Position numbers and translations under genes: made by a program. Positions 24,744-34,103 of a DNA stretch of 64,000 bases are shown in pieces. This DNA is from Pseudomonadota bacterium (lineage in GTDB: Bacteria > Pseudomonadota > Alphaproteobacteria > Geminicoccales > Geminicoccaceae): the NCBI GenBank assembly GCA_030549795.1, contig JAUQQO010000037.1, forward strand, positions 1 to 64,000, written 5' to 3'. The notes under the pieces were generated by a model. That model had not been told where the DNA came from and ran no database searches. It saw only the letters and a list, made by a program, of their open reading frames with translations. Every line of letters begins with the position of its first letter. Position 1 is the stretch's first letter.

Positions 24744-26072
24744 TCACCGCCGTAGGCGGATCAGCTCGTCGAGCATCTCGTCGGTGGCAGAGATCACACG
24801 GGCATTGGCGGAGTAAGCACGCTGGGTGACGATCATCTTGGTAAACTCATCAGCCAAATCGACGTTGGAGGCCTCGAGAGCCGAGGGAACCAGGCGCCCG
24901 GCACCCGCTTCACCCGCGCCACGCAGGATCACCTCGCCCGCTCGATCGGTGGCCGCAAAGACATTGCCGGAGCGCGGATCGAGACCCGCAGGGTTGGGAA
25001 AGGTGGCGAGAGCGAGGCGGTACAGACGCTGCCGCTGCCCGTTCGTGAACGAGGCCACGAGATAGCCCTCCTCGGTGATCGCGATCGCGGCGGGCTGGCC
25101 CACTTCGGCACCGTTTTGGGACACGAAGGCGACGCTTGTGGGGCTCGCGAACTGGGTTAGCCCGTCGTTGGTGCCGGGCGTCCCAAGATCGAAGACGATG
25201 TCGCTCGGATCGGCGCCGGAGGCAGCGAGCCAGTCGATCCGAGCGCCGTTGGTTCCGGCTTGGGCGGGCGTGAGCGCGACCGTAGCAAGCGTACCGTTGC
25301 CATTGAAGGTGACGGTGCCGGAAGCGATGAGGCCATTGGGGTGGCTCGCCGCTTCCACCGCGGCATCATCGGCGACGATCTCAACGAACCAGCTATTCGG
25401 CGCAGCCCCGTCCTTGAGGAAAGCAAAGGTCAACTGATGCGCCCGGCCGAGACTGTCGTAGATCTCGATAGTGCGGGTGAAGTGCGGCTGAATGCCGGTG
25501 CCGGTGGAAAGATAGGCCGCCATGTCACCGGCCGTGTAGGTACCGATGAAGGGAGGTTGCTGGGCATCGAGATTGGCGCCTAAAGCCACACGGGTGGTGG
25601 GCATGGCGATGCCGTTGCCGATTTGAACATTTATGGTCGCGAGTTGGTTCGGATTGATAACGGAACCGTTCTGGTCCAGCCGCCAACCCTGAACGTAAAA
25701 ACCCGAGGGCGTGCGCAGATTCCCGAGCGCGTCGATCTCGAAATCGCCTGCTCGGGTATAAAAGACGTCGCCGTCATTCTCGCCCTGACGGACGACGAAG
25801 AAACCCGAGCCGACGATCGCCACATCGGTCGGCGAGTTGGTCGCGGTGAGCGGTCCCTGGTTGGCGATGGTGTAGAAAGCCTGCGCGGTCACGCCCCCGG
25901 GACGGTGGGTGCGAGAACCCGCCTCGCGCACGACCATCGTCGCGAACTGCGCCTGCGCACGCTTGTAGGCGGTCGTACTCACATTCGCGACATTGTCGGA
26001 GATCATCCCCATGGCCCGGCTCTGGGCTGATAGGCCGGTCACACCGGTAAAGAGCGAACCGAAAAGCGACAT
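24744..26072 (-). CDS. flgE: FlgE, flagellar hook protein
   Basis: The 442-residue protein has the N-terminal axial motif (MSLFGSLFTGVTGLSAQSRA, then ISDNVANVSTTAYKR) and the C-terminal axial motif (ASNVDLADEFTKMIVTQRAY and ARVISATDEMLDELIRLRR), which form the coiled-coil core of rod and hook proteins. The middle contains the FlgE-specific D1/D2 parts (GFFVVRQGENDGDVFYTRAG). GGAG lies nine bases before the ATG. It follows flgD and fliK, as expected for a hook operon. Confidence 0.95.
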   Translation of the reverse strand: MSLFGSLFTGVTGLSAQSRAMGMISDNVANVSTTAYKRAQAQFATMVVREAGSRTHRPGGVTAQAFYTIANQGPLTATNSPTDVAIVGSGFFVVRQGENDGDVFYTRAGDFEIDALGNLRTPSGFYVQGWRLDQNGSVINPNQLATINVQIGNGIAMPTTRVALGANLDAQQPPFIGTYTAGDMAAYLSTGTGIQPHFTRTIEIYDSLGRAHQLTFAFLKDGAAPNSWFVEIVADDAAVEAASHPNGLIASGTVTFNGNGTLATVALTPAQAGTNGARIDWLAASGADPSDIVFDLGTPGTNDGLTQFASPTSVAFVSQNGAEVGQPAAIAITEEGYLVASFTNGQRQRLYRLALATFPNPAGLDPRSGNVFAATDRAGEVILRGAGEAGAGRLVPSALEASNVDLADEFTKMIVTQRAYSANARVISATDEMLDELIRLRR

Positions 26073-26128
26073 CGGGCGTTACTCCATGAACAGAAACGAG
26101 CGCAGGAACAAAGCGCGCCCTTAAAAGC

Positions 26129-26797
26129 TCAGTTCGCAGCCGCGACGGGGCGGATCGCCTCGGGTGGCACCGCGATGCCGTCGGCCACGAGCACGAGGTC
26201 CTTGCCGCGGGTGTCGATGCTCTCGAGGGTGGTGGTACGGGTGAACTGCACCTCAAGCGGCCGGCCGCCGGCATCGACCGCGCTCACCGCGATCCGGTAC
26301 GTGCCCGGCTCGGCGCGCTTGCCGTCGAGGAGCCGGCCGTCCCAGACGAAACGATTGGCCCCCGCCGCACCCGGACCGGTCGTGCTGTGCACCAGCCGGC
26401 CGTTCTCGTCGAAGATGCGCACAGTCACGGACGCGGCGGCGCGATCGAGCGCGTAGACGGTCGTGCCGCCCTGCTCGTCAACCCGCATGCGGCTGCCGTC
26501 GACGATCACCGGGCGGCCGACCATCGCGAGTGCCGAAGTCGCGGTACCGGTGCGCACGAGGCTCACGAGCCGTTCGAGCCGCTCATTGGTGCGCAGCGCT
26601 TGCTCGACCACTGAGAATTGCACGAGTTGGCTCGTGAAGCGGTCCGTATCCATGGGCGAAAGCGGGTCTTGATTGCGCAGCTGCGTGGTCAAGAGCTTGA
26701 GAAAATTCTCGAAGTTAGCCGAGAGGCCGCTGGTTTCGGACCGCGTGGGACGGGTAGGTGCCGAAAGCGCGAGGTTGCTGCTTGCGACAACAGGCAC
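26129..26797 (-). CDS. flgD: FlgD, hook cap / hook assembly scaffold
   Basis: The 222-residue protein shows the FlgD N-terminal signature NFENFLKLLTTQLRNQDPLSPMDTDRFTSQLVQFS (split across residues ~28-62) and the C-terminal FlgD Ig-like/Tudor hybrid domain (VTVRIFDENGRLVH, NRFVWDGRLLDGKRAEPGTY). FlgD caps the growing hook. GTG 26797 is chosen because AAGGAG lies nine bases upstream; an in-frame TTG two codons earlier is too close to that site. Only 24 bp separate it from fliK. Confidence 0.93.
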   Translation of the reverse strand: MPVVASSNLALSAPTRPTRSETSGLSANFENFLKLLTTQLRNQDPLSPMDTDRFTSQLVQFSVVEQALRTNERLERLVSLVRTGTATSALAMVGRPVIVDGSRMRVDEQGGTTVYALDRAAASVTVRIFDENGRLVHSTTGPGAAGANRFVWDGRLLDGKRAEPGTYRIAVSAVDAGGRPLEVQFTRTTTLESIDTRGKDLVLVADGIAVPPEAIRPVAAAN

Positions 26798-26821
26798 GAC
26801 CAAGGTCTCCTTGTGCGTCCA

Positions 26822-28237
26822 TCAAACCATGAGATCGACGAACGAGAGGCTCACCGACACGGCGGTTACGGCGCGCGGTGAGGGTGGGGTCACTGCGGGG
26901 ATTTCCGGAGGCTGAGCGGGTGCGCTGCGGCCGCTTTGGGATCCGCCGCTTTCGGCTTGCAGGCCCAACTCCAGCCCTCCCGGCTCGAGCGCTAGCCCGG
27001 CTTGCGCGAACAAGCGCTCGAGGGTGGCGAGATCCCGGCGCAACAGCTCGAGCGTCTCCGGACGTTCGGCGAGCAGGATCGCCCGCGCGCGTCCCGTGCG
27101 CTCGCGCTCGACCACGATGTCCACCGTGCCGAGTTCCACCGGGTGTAACCGCAACCGCAGGCGCTCCAAGGCGGCGCCATCGGCGCTGAATACCGCCTGG
27201 GCGATCTGGACCGAGGGCGGTGGCACGGAAGGCGGCGGCGAAGCGCTCGTCGCCCCAGCCGGGCCAGGCCGCATCACGGCGGGACCCTGCGGCTCGGCGG
27301 CGGCGAGCTCCTCCGAGCTTCCCATGACCAGGCTCGCCGGCTCGAGCGAGGGCGCAGGCTCCGCGTCATCGCCCTTTAAAGTGGCCGCTGTTGTGGCGGC
27401 CTCGCTTGTTTGTGGGACGCAAGGCGCAGCAGGAGCGGATGCCCCGGGAAAGCGGCTTAGGGAGCCAGGCGCACGCTCGATCGACGACTCGCCTCCCGTT
27501 GCCGCGCCATCCGGTGTCGGCACGGCGAGCCGCGCCGCGGCGCCCTGTGCCAGGGACTGCAGCGCACGCCCTTTGAGCGCACCGACCGTGTCTGAGGCCG
27601 CAGCGTCCGCTGCCATGGCCACTGTGCGCGCACGGCCCCCAGTGGCCGCGAATGTCCGTGCCGCGACCAATCCCTCGAGCGCTGTTGCGCTCTCCAGCGA
27701 GGGATCGGGAGTGGGGCGGACGAGCTCGGGCACCTCCCCTGCGGGTGCGGCATCCACCGTTGCGGCGAGCGCGACGGGCGGCCACTGCGCCGCCGCGGCG
27801 GACGGATCGGAGCCCTCGGACGCGCTCGGTATCCCTGCGACACCACCCGAGGTACCAAGAGAGCTTTGCGGGCTCGCCATCGGACCGTTGCGGCCGGCGG
27901 CTCGGGTCGCTGCGCCGTCGAAGGCCGTTGGCTGGAGGATCGAGGCGTCTGCGCGCTTCGGCGGCGATGTGTGCGCGCCGGGGTCGAGCTGCCCCAGCGC
28001 CTCGAGGCCGGCAGCCTCGGCGCTTGTGCGCAGGGCAAGGGGAGGCGAGGCTGTGCTCGCGCCCTCGTCGGCGCGCGGCTCGACCGGTGCCGTGGCGAAC
28101 ACCCCGGACGAAGGTGCAGCCGCGAGCGCCGCGAGCAACAGCGCGAAGCCATCGGCGCGGCTCGTCGAAGGATCGCCGGGACCGCCGGGTTCGAGCGGCG
28201 GCACCGGCGCAAGAGTGGTCGTGGTCGGCGTGATCAT
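26822..28237 (-). CDS. fliK: FliK, flagellar hook-length control protein
   Basis: The 471-residue protein is Ala/Pro/Ser-rich and weakly conserved for the first ~340 residues, as expected for the secreted ruler part. The C-terminal Flg_hook domain is clear: LRLRLHPVELGTVDIVVERE, AILLAERPETLELLRRDLAT and LERLFAQAGL. FliK measures hook length and switches export specificity through FlhB. The gene opens the fliK-flgD-flgE operon. A sigma-54 element ends only 15 bp before the ATG, so the mRNA leader would be very short or the true start lies further in. Confidence 0.88.
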   Translation of the reverse strand: MITPTTTTLAPVPPLEPGGPGDPSTSRADGFALLLAALAAAPSSGVFATAPVEPRADEGASTASPPLALRTSAEAAGLEALGQLDPGAHTSPPKRADASILQPTAFDGAATRAAGRNGPMASPQSSLGTSGGVAGIPSASEGSDPSAAAAQWPPVALAATVDAAPAGEVPELVRPTPDPSLESATALEGLVAARTFAATGGRARTVAMAADAAASDTVGALKGRALQSLAQGAAARLAVPTPDGAATGGESSIERAPGSLSRFPGASAPAAPCVPQTSEAATTAATLKGDDAEPAPSLEPASLVMGSSEELAAAEPQGPAVMRPGPAGATSASPPPSVPPPSVQIAQAVFSADGAALERLRLRLHPVELGTVDIVVERERTGRARAILLAERPETLELLRRDLATLERLFAQAGLALEPGGLELGLQAESGGSQSGRSAPAQPPEIPAVTPPSPRAVTAVSVSLSFVDLMV

Positions 28238-28252
28238 GGCGCTTCGTCACGA

Positions 28253-28268
28253 CGCAAGCTGCGTGCCG
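28253..28268 (-). promoter_or_regulatory. Sigma-54 (-24/-12) promoter upstream of fliK
   Basis: The minus strand reads CGGCACGCAGCTTGCG, matching the TGGCAC-N5-TTGC consensus except for its first base, with the essential GG and GC ten bases apart. It would drive fliK-flgD-flgE, which are sigma-54 class III genes in Caulobacter. The cluster also encodes a sigma-54 activator. Confidence 0.6.
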
Positions 28269-28286
28269 AAGCGCCAAAAGGTGTTT

Positions 28287-28360
28287 TTGCCGCGGCAAGT
28301 GGTCGTTCGGCCCGCTCGCGAGCGGGAAGTTGTTGCCGCGCCCGGGCAAATTCCGCCCGG
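28287..28360. promoter_or_regulatory. Three palindromes upstream of the fliK promoter
   Basis: Within 75 bp there are TTGCCGCGGCAA (28287-28298), CCCGCTCG-CGAGCGGG (28311-28326, perfect 16 bp) and CCGGGC-N7-GCCCGG (28342-28360). The first two may be activator sites for the sigma-54 promoter. The last lies 21 bp after the hydroxyacid dehydrogenase stop and may serve as its terminator, though without a T-run. Confidence 0.4.
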
Positions 28361-28381
28361 TCGGATGGGCCGGGAAATTCC

Positions 28382-29368
28382 CTAGAGCATGCTCGGCAGC
28401 ACGCGATCGGGTGGGCGATGGCCGTCGACGAAGGTCTTGATGTTGATGATCACCTTCTCGCCCATATCGATCCGGCCTTCGATCGTAGCCGAGCCCATGT
28501 GCGGCAAGAGCACGACATTGTCGAGCTGACGCAGCTTCGGATTGATCTCTGGTTCGTGCTCGAACACGTCGAGACCGGCGCCGGCGATCTCGCGGTCGCG
28601 CAGCATGCGAATGAGGGCGACTTCGTCGATCACTTCACCGCGACTTGTGTTTACAATGATTGCATGCTTTTGTAAAAGCTTCAATCGCCGTGCCGACAAG
28701 AGATGATACGTCGCCGGAGTGTGCGGGCAGTTGACACTTACGATATCGACGCGGGCGAGCATCTGATCGAGGCTCTCCCAATAGGTCGCCTCGAGTTCGG
28801 CCTCGATCGATTCGTGCACGCGTCGGCGGTTGTGATAGTGGATCGACATGCCGAAAGCACGCGCCCGCCGCGCCACCGCCGTGCCGATGCGGCCCATGCC
28901 GACGATGCCGAGCCGTTTGCCCCAGATGCGGTGGCCGAGCATCGCGGTCGGCGCCCAACCCTTCCATTCGCCCGAGCGGGCGAGGCGCTCGCCCTCGACG
29001 AGCCGGCGCGCCACCGCGAGGATCAGCGCCATGGTCATGTCGGCGGTGTCTTCGGTAAGAACGCCGGGCGTGTTGGTGACGGTGATCCCGCGCTTATACG
29101 CGGCATCCACGTCGATGTTGTCGACGCCGGTGCCGTAGTTGGCGATCAGCTTGAGCCGCTCGCCCGCCTGGGCGAGGATGGCGGCATCGATGCGGTCGGT
29201 CACGGTGGGCACGAGCACGTCGCAGGACTTCACCGCCTCGATGAGCTCGGCCCGGGAGAAGGGACGGTCGGTCTCGTTGAGCTTGGTGTCGAAGAGCTCC
29301 ATCATGCGAGCCTCGATCGGCTCGGGGAGCTTGCGGGTGACGATCACGACAGGGCGCGGACGCGGCAT
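28382..29368 (-). CDS. D-isomer specific 2-hydroxyacid dehydrogenase (glyoxylate/hydroxypyruvate reductase type)
   Basis: The 328-residue protein has the full family signature: NYGTGVDNIDVDAA, the nucleotide-binding GMGRIGTAVARRARAFGM (GxGxxG), NCPHTPATYHLL, NTSRGEVIDEVAL with the catalytic Arg, the Glu of AGAGLDVFEHEPEIN, and the catalytic His in LLPHMGSATIEGR. It resembles glyoxylate reductase GyaR of alphaproteobacteria. The Arg-rich YHNRRRVHESIE after the second beta strand suggests preference for NADPH. Substrate is inferred as glyoxylate or hydroxypyruvate. It is the first gene left of a divergent gap and is separate from the fliK operon. Confidence 0.88.
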   Translation of the reverse strand: MPRPRPVVIVTRKLPEPIEARMMELFDTKLNETDRPFSRAELIEAVKSCDVLVPTVTDRIDAAILAQAGERLKLIANYGTGVDNIDVDAAYKRGITVTNTPGVLTEDTADMTMALILAVARRLVEGERLARSGEWKGWAPTAMLGHRIWGKRLGIVGMGRIGTAVARRARAFGMSIHYHNRRRVHESIEAELEATYWESLDQMLARVDIVSVNCPHTPATYHLLSARRLKLLQKHAIIVNTSRGEVIDEVALIRMLRDREIAGAGLDVFEHEPEINPKLRQLDNVVLLPHMGSATIEGRIDMGEKVIINIKTFVDGHRPPDRVLPSML

Positions 29369-29465
29369 CGAGCGGGACCCGAAGAATGTGAGGGAATCAC
29401 GAGGGTCCGCTAGCAGATTCGCTTCCCGCGCTCAAACCGTCTGCCGGCCGCGGAAGGGATCGGCA

Positions 29466-30023
29466 GTGCGCGCTCAAAGCACCGGCATGCGCCGGTCGGC
29501 GGCACGGTTCTCGATCGCGCGGCTAAAGGCGGCGGTGCGTGCGGCTGTGCACGCGCTTCTGTTGGCGCTCGCGGCGGCGCTGCCGGCTTCGGGCGAGACG
29601 ACGGGACCGAGCGGTTTGCCCTTGCCGCGCTTTGCTTCCCTTGCCGGGGAAGCGATCAACGTCAGGAGCGGGCCGGGCAAGAACTATCCGGTTCGGTTCG
29701 TATACGGTCGCCTCGGCTTGCCGGTGAAGATCGTCGAGGAGTTCGACGTCTGGCGGCGCGTCGAGGACCACGAGGGCGATACGGGCTGGATCCACGGCAG
29801 CCTGCTCTCGCGCCGCCGCACCGTGCTCGTCATTGCCGAGCTCGCCGAGCTCAAGCGCACCCCGACGCGCGATTCGCGCGTGCTCGCCCGCGCCGAGCGC
29901 GGGGTCATCGCGCGGCTGCTCGACTGCAAGAGCGAATGGTGCTTCGTCGACCTCGCCGGCACCCGCGGCTGGATGGAGCGCAAGGCGCTTTGGGGGGTGC
30001 TCGAGGGCGAGATGCGCGACTGA
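29466..30023 (+). CDS. Exported bacterial SH3-domain protein
   Basis: The 185-residue protein begins with an Arg-rich stretch, followed by a hydrophobic run and an Ala-rich cleavage region (LLLALAAALPASGE), so it is exported. Two SH3-like repeats follow: AINVRSGPGKNYPVRFVYGR ending in DTGWIHGSLLSRR, and LKRTPTRDSRVLARAERGV ending in TRGWMERKALWG. Such proteins (DUF1058/SH3_4) are common in alphaproteobacteria and often bind envelope glycans; the function is not established. GTG 29466 is taken as start because GGAAGGG lies seven bases upstream; ATG 29487 is the alternative. It is convergent with the flavoenzyme gene, 16 bp apart. Confidence 0.8.
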   Translation: MRAQSTGMRRSAARFSIARLKAAVRAAVHALLLALAAALPASGETTGPSGLPLPRFASLAGEAINVRSGPGKNYPVRFVYGRLGLPVKIVEEFDVWRRVEDHEGDTGWIHGSLLSRRRTVLVIAELAELKRTPTRDSRVLARAERGVIARLLDCKSEWCFVDLAGTRGWMERKALWGVLEGEMRD

Positions 30024-30039
30024 GCGTACGAGCTCGCTC

Positions 30040-31446
30040 TCAATATCCCGTTAAGATCCGTTGCACGAGCTGGCGCACGGTCGGCACGAAGCCGTTGGCG
30101 TAGAACGGATCTTCCCGGAACTTGTAGGCATTGTGACCCGAAAACATGAGCTGGTCGTCGATCGGGTCGCCGCGACCGTGGGCGATATCCTGCAGCGTCT
30201 TTTGAATGCAGAAAGAGCGCGGGTCGGGGATCTTACCGGTCGTATAATCGTCCCTGTCCTTCCAGTTCGAGAAGGCGCAATGGGACAGACACCCCATGCA
30301 CCCCGCTTGGTCGCGCCGGATCTGATGGTATTCATCGGGCGTTACGAAGATCAGCGTCCGGTCCGGCGTCCGCATCGTCTGTGTATAGCCTTCAGCGACC
30401 CAGCGGCTTGCCCGGTCATGGTCTTCAGAGCGGATGTAGACCGTGTGGCGGCCGTAATGAATGGGAAAGGTGAACCCTTCGGCTTCTGCCGGTTCCTCGC
30501 GATACTCGATCTGTCGGCTCGAGCGCGCGATCAACCGCTGCAGGAAGCGATTCTTGACTGCCGAGCTGTAGAAGCCGGTGGGGCTGAAGCGGTGCAAGAT
30601 CACATCGCCCGGCAACAGCTCTAAGAGCTTCTTTTTCCAACTGTCGGGGATCGGGCTTTCTTTGGTGAGGAGCGGTCGGGTCCCGAACTGGAAGGCGATC
30701 GGCCCGAGATCCTTGTTGCCGATCCAGTCTTTCCAGTCTTTGAGGTGCCAAACGCCGCCCGCCATGACGATCGGCACATCGCCCAAGCCGAAGCTGCGCA
30801 TGAGCTTTCTCAGCTCCAGCACGCGCGGGAAGGGGGGTTCGGGCTTATTCGGATCCTCGCTGTTGGAAAGACCGTTGTGGCCGCCGGCGAGCCAGGGGTC
30901 TTCGTAGACGACCCCACCCAGCCACTCGCGGAACTTGTGGTAGGCCCGCCGCCACAGGGCGTTGAAGGCGCGCGCCGAGGACACGATCGGGTAATAGTAT
31001 ACCCCGTAGCGGGCGCAGATCTCGGCCAGCCGGTAGGGCATGCCGGCACCGCAGGTGACGCCGTGGATGAGGCCCTTGGCGCCTTCGAGGACGCCGTGCA
31101 GCACGCGCTCGCAGGCCGCCATCTCCCACAGCACGTTCATGTGGATGCGGCCCTCGCCCTTGCGCGTCTCGTGGGCGATGCGGGCCTGGCTGATCGCGGC
31201 CTTGATCGAATAGGCGATGAGCTCTTCGTGGCGCGCCTTGCGGTCGCGCCCCTTGAAGACGAGGGGGACGTACTCGCCGTTCTCGTCGATCAAATCCGGG
31301 TTGACACCGGAGAAGGTGCCCACACCGCCGGCCGCCGCCCAGGCTCCGCTCGAGCGGCCGTTGCTCACCGCGACTCCCTTGCCGCCTTCGATCAACGGCC
31401 ACACTTCCGCGCCGGAAAGAACCATCGGCTGCACCAGGGCGCTCAT
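30040..31446 (-). CDS. Nitronate monooxygenase (2-nitropropane dioxygenase) family flavoprotein
   Basis: The 468-residue protein starts at ATG 31446 (AAGGAG nine bases upstream). It has the FMN TIM-barrel features of the family: VSNGRSSGAWAAAGGVGTF at the N-terminus, GVTCGAGMPYRLAEIC, GGHNGLSNSED and IVMAGGVWHLKDW, followed by the phosphate-binding FQFGTRPLLTKE. It is some 110 residues longer than simple nitronate monooxygenases. The extra C-terminal part carries C383, C386, C390 and C413 (CMGCLSHC, then SFCIQK), which could bind a metal or an Fe-S cluster. Substrate is unknown; assignment to nitronate is by family only. Confidence 0.75.
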   Translation of the reverse strand: MSALVQPMVLSGAEVWPLIEGGKGVAVSNGRSSGAWAAAGGVGTFSGVNPDLIDENGEYVPLVFKGRDRKARHEELIAYSIKAAISQARIAHETRKGEGRIHMNVLWEMAACERVLHGVLEGAKGLIHGVTCGAGMPYRLAEICARYGVYYYPIVSSARAFNALWRRAYHKFREWLGGVVYEDPWLAGGHNGLSNSEDPNKPEPPFPRVLELRKLMRSFGLGDVPIVMAGGVWHLKDWKDWIGNKDLGPIAFQFGTRPLLTKESPIPDSWKKKLLELLPGDVILHRFSPTGFYSSAVKNRFLQRLIARSSRQIEYREEPAEAEGFTFPIHYGRHTVYIRSEDHDRASRWVAEGYTQTMRTPDRTLIFVTPDEYHQIRRDQAGCMGCLSHCAFSNWKDRDDYTTGKIPDPRSFCIQKTLQDIAHGRGDPIDDQLMFSGHNAYKFREDPFYANGFVPTVRQLVQRILTGY

Positions 31447-31486
31447 CTTATGCGCTCCTTCAACAAGCAAACACGCCTCCCACTGC

Positions 31487-31504
31487 GGCGCGCCCTTGCG
31501 CGCC
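31487..31504 (-). terminator. Hairpin between pnp and the flavoprotein gene
   Basis: A perfect inverted repeat GGCGCGC-CCTT-GCGCGCC (plus-strand reading) lies 58 bp downstream of the pnp stop and 41 bp before the next start. No T-run follows, so intrinsic termination is uncertain; it could instead stabilise the end of the pnp mRNA. Confidence 0.35.
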
Positions 31505-31562
31505 GGATTCGCATGGCACCGAAGACCTCTGGGTCGGCCACGAGCGATCGAAAACAGCCGGA

Positions 31563-33767
31563 TCAGAGCGGCGCCCGCTGACGGCGCCGCCCGTCACCCT
31601 TGGCCTCGCCGCCGCGCGGTGGCTCGCTGCGCGAGGGCGTCGGCTCCGGCCGCGCGCTGCGTGCCTGGATGGGGATCTCCGCACCGGTCTTTTGATCGAC
31701 GGCCCGCATGCTGAGCTTGATCTTGCCGCGTTCGTCGATGGCCAGGACCTTGACCTTGACCTCGTCGCCTTCCTTGACCACGTCGGTGACTTTATTCACG
31801 CGCTGGTTGCTGAGCTCGGAAATATGGCAGAGGCCGTCGAGGTTACCCGGTAGATTGACGAAGGCGCCGAAGTCGACCACGCGTACCACTCGGCCGGTGT
31901 AGATCTGGCCGACTTCGGGCGTCGCGGTAAGACTGCGGATCCAGTCGATCGCGCGCTGAGCCGCCGCCGGATCAGTGGCGGCGATCTTGACCGTCCCGTC
32001 GTCCTCGATGTCGATCTTGGTTCCGGTCGTCTCGGTGATCTCGCGGATGACCTTGCCACCGGGGCCGATCACCGCCCCGATCTTGTCGGTGGGGATCTGG
32101 ATCGTCACCACCCGCGGCACCGTTTCGCGCAGCTCGGGTCGCGCGGCACCGATCGCCTTTGCCATCTCGGCCAAGATCTGCATGCGGCCTTCGCGAGCCT
32201 GGGCGAGGGCCACGCGCATGATCTCCTCGGTGATGCCGGCGATCTTGATGTCCATCTGCAAGGAGGTAATGCCGCGTTCGGTGCCGGCGACCTTGAAGTC
32301 CATGTCGCCCAGATGGTCCTCATCACCCAGGATGTCGGAGAGGACGGCGAAGCGATCGCCCTCCTTGATGAGACCCATGGCGATGCCGGCCACCGGTCGG
32401 GCGAGCGGGATGCCGGCGTCCATCATGGCCAGCGAAGCGCCGCACACCGTTGCCATCGAGGAGCTGCCGTTGCTCTCGGTGATCTCGGAGACGACGCGGA
32501 TCGTGTAGGGGAACTTGTCCTTGGGCGGCAAAAGCGGGTGCGTCGCCCGCCAGGCGAGTTTGCCGTGGCCGATCTCGCGACGGCCAGGGGAGCCGATGCG
32601 TCCGGTCTCGCCCACCGAATAGGGCGGGAAGTTGTAGTGCAGCATGTAGTGCTCGCGGGCATCGCCCTCGAGCGAATCGATGATCTGCTCGTCCTGCCCC
32701 GTGCCCAGGGTGGCCACCACGAGCGCTTGCGTTTCGCCGCGGGTAAACAGTGCCGAGCCGTGCACCCGCGGCAGCACCCCGACCGCGGCATGGATCGGAC
32801 GGATGGTCTTAAGATCGCGTCCGTCGATCCGTCGCCCCTCCTCGAGGATTCGGCGGCGTACGACCTTGGCTTCGAGCTCTTTGAAGCGCTCGGCGACGAC
32901 GAGCGCTTTTTCCGGGTCCTCGCCGGCGATCGCCTCCAAGACTTTGTTGCGGATCGCCTTGATCTTCTCGTGCCGAGGCTGTTTTTGCGGCTCGAGATAG
33001 GCTTCGGCGAGTTCCGCTTCGGCGAGCGCCGCGATTTGCGCATCGAGCTCGGAGTAGTCGGGCACTTCGAACGGCCAGGGCTCCTTAGCGGCCTCCTGGG
33101 CGAGTTCGAGGATGAGATCGATCACCGGCTGATAGCCGCGATGGCCGAACATCACCGCTTCGAGCATCTGCTCTTCGGAGAGCTCGTGGGCTTCCGATTC
33201 GACCATCATCACCGCATCGCGGGTGCCGGCGACGACGAGCTCGAGCTGGCCTTGTTTGACTTGCTCGATCGTCGGGTTGAGCACGAGCTGGCCGTCGATC
33301 ATCCCGACCTTGGCGGCGCCGATCGGGCCCAAGAAGGGAATACCGGAAAGGGTGAGGGCCGCCGAGGTGCCGATCATCGCGACGATGTCGGAATCGGTCT
33401 CGCCGTCGTGAGCGAGCACCGTGCAGATCACCTGGGTCTCGTTCTTGAAGCCATGCGGGAAGAGGGGCCGGATCGGCCGGTCGACCAGGCGCGAGACCAG
33501 GATTTCTTTTTCCGTCGGCCTCCCTTCCCGGCGGAAGAAACCACCAGGGATCTTTCCTGCGGCGAAGGCTCTCTCTTGATAGTTGACGGTGAGCGGGAAG
33601 AAGTCTTGTCCCGGCCGCACCGTCTTGGCGGCGACGACCGTGCACAGCACGACCGTTTCGCCTAACGATGCGAGAACGGCACCATCGGCCTGGCGGGCGA
33701 GCCGGCCGGTCTCGAGCGCGAGACGCTTGCCGGCCCAGTCGGTTTCTTTGCGGGTAACGGTAAACAT
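31563..33767 (-). CDS. pnp: Polynucleotide phosphorylase
   Basis: The 734-residue protein contains two RNase PH domains (second with [20 protein letters not shown] and [20 protein letters not shown]), the helical linker, a KH domain ([19 protein letters not shown]), an S1 domain ([20 protein letters not shown]) and a short Arg/Pro-rich tail. It degrades RNA phosphorolytically and can add tails; it commonly joins the RNA degradosome. It follows rpsO by 61 bp, the classical rpsO-pnp arrangement. In E. coli the leader of pnp is an RNase III autoregulation target; I could not make out a convincing long hairpin here. Confidence 0.97.
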   Translation of the reverse strand: MFTVTRKETDWAGKRLALETGRLARQADGAVLASLGETVVLCTVVAAKTVRPGQDFFPLTVNYQERAFAAGKIPGGFFRREGRPTEKEILVSRLVDRPIRPLFPHGFKNETQVICTVLAHDGETDSDIVAMIGTSAALTLSGIPFLGPIGAAKVGMIDGQLVLNPTIEQVKQGQLELVVAGTRDAVMMVESEAHELSEEQMLEAVMFGHRGYQPVIDLILELAQEAAKEPWPFEVPDYSELDAQIAALAEAELAEAYLEPQKQPRHEKIKAIRNKVLEAIAGEDPEKALVVAERFKELEAKVVRRRILEEGRRIDGRDLKTIRPIHAAVGVLPRVHGSALFTRGETQALVVATLGTGQDEQIIDSLEGDAREHYMLHYNFPPYSVGETGRIGSPGRREIGHGKLAWRATHPLLPPKDKFPYTIRVVSEITESNGSSSMATVCGASLAMMDAGIPLARPVAGIAMGLIKEGDRFAVLSDILGDEDHLGDMDFKVAGTERGITSLQMDIKIAGITEEIMRVALAQAREGRMQILAEMAKAIGAARPELRETVPRVVTIQIPTDKIGAVIGPGGKVIREITETTGTKIDIEDDGTVKIAATDPAAAQRAIDWIRSLTATPEVGQIYTGRVVRVVDFGAFVNLPGNLDGLCHISELSNQRVNKVTDVVKEGDEVKVKVLAIDERGKIKLSMRAVDQKTGAEIPIQARSARPEPTPSRSEPPRGGEAKGDGRRRQRAPL

Positions 33768-33828
33768 TGTGAGCTTCGCCTTTTCCTGCGCCTTATGGGG
33801 CGCGCCTTCCGACCGCCGGCCCGTTCCC

Positions 33829-34098
33829 TCAACGCCTGAGGCCGAGACGGTCGATGAGCTTTTGATAGCGGGTCTGGTCGCGGCGCTTGAGATAGTCGAG
33901 CAGCCGACGCCGCTGGCCGACCATCATGAGAAGACCCCGCCGCGAGGCATAGTCTTTCTTGTGGACCTTGAGGTGTTCGGTCAAATTCGCGATCCGCTCC
34001 GAGAGGATCGCGACCTGGACTTCGGGCGAGCCGGTGTCGTTCGCCGAAGTCGCGAACTCTTTGATGATCTCTTGTTTCCGTTCCGCAGTGATCGACAT
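33829..34098 (-). CDS. rpsO: 30S ribosomal protein S15
   Basis: The 89-residue protein is full-length S15: [50 protein letters not shown] and [20 protein letters not shown] are all as in the family. It binds 16S rRNA helix 22 early in 30S assembly. The ribosome site AGGAG lies inside the last codons of truB, 5 bp away, so the two are coupled. Confidence 0.98.
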   Translation of the reverse strand: MSITAERKQEIIKEFATSANDTGSPEVQVAILSERIANLTEHLKVHKKDYASRRGLLMMVGQRRRLLDYLKRRDQTRYQKLIDRLGLRR

Positions 34099-34103
34099 CG
34101 GCC

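Noticed and set aside
33768-33828. RNase III-type regulatory hairpin between rpsO and pnp
   Set aside because: Expected from E. coli, but the 61-bp gap contains only short, imperfect complementarity.
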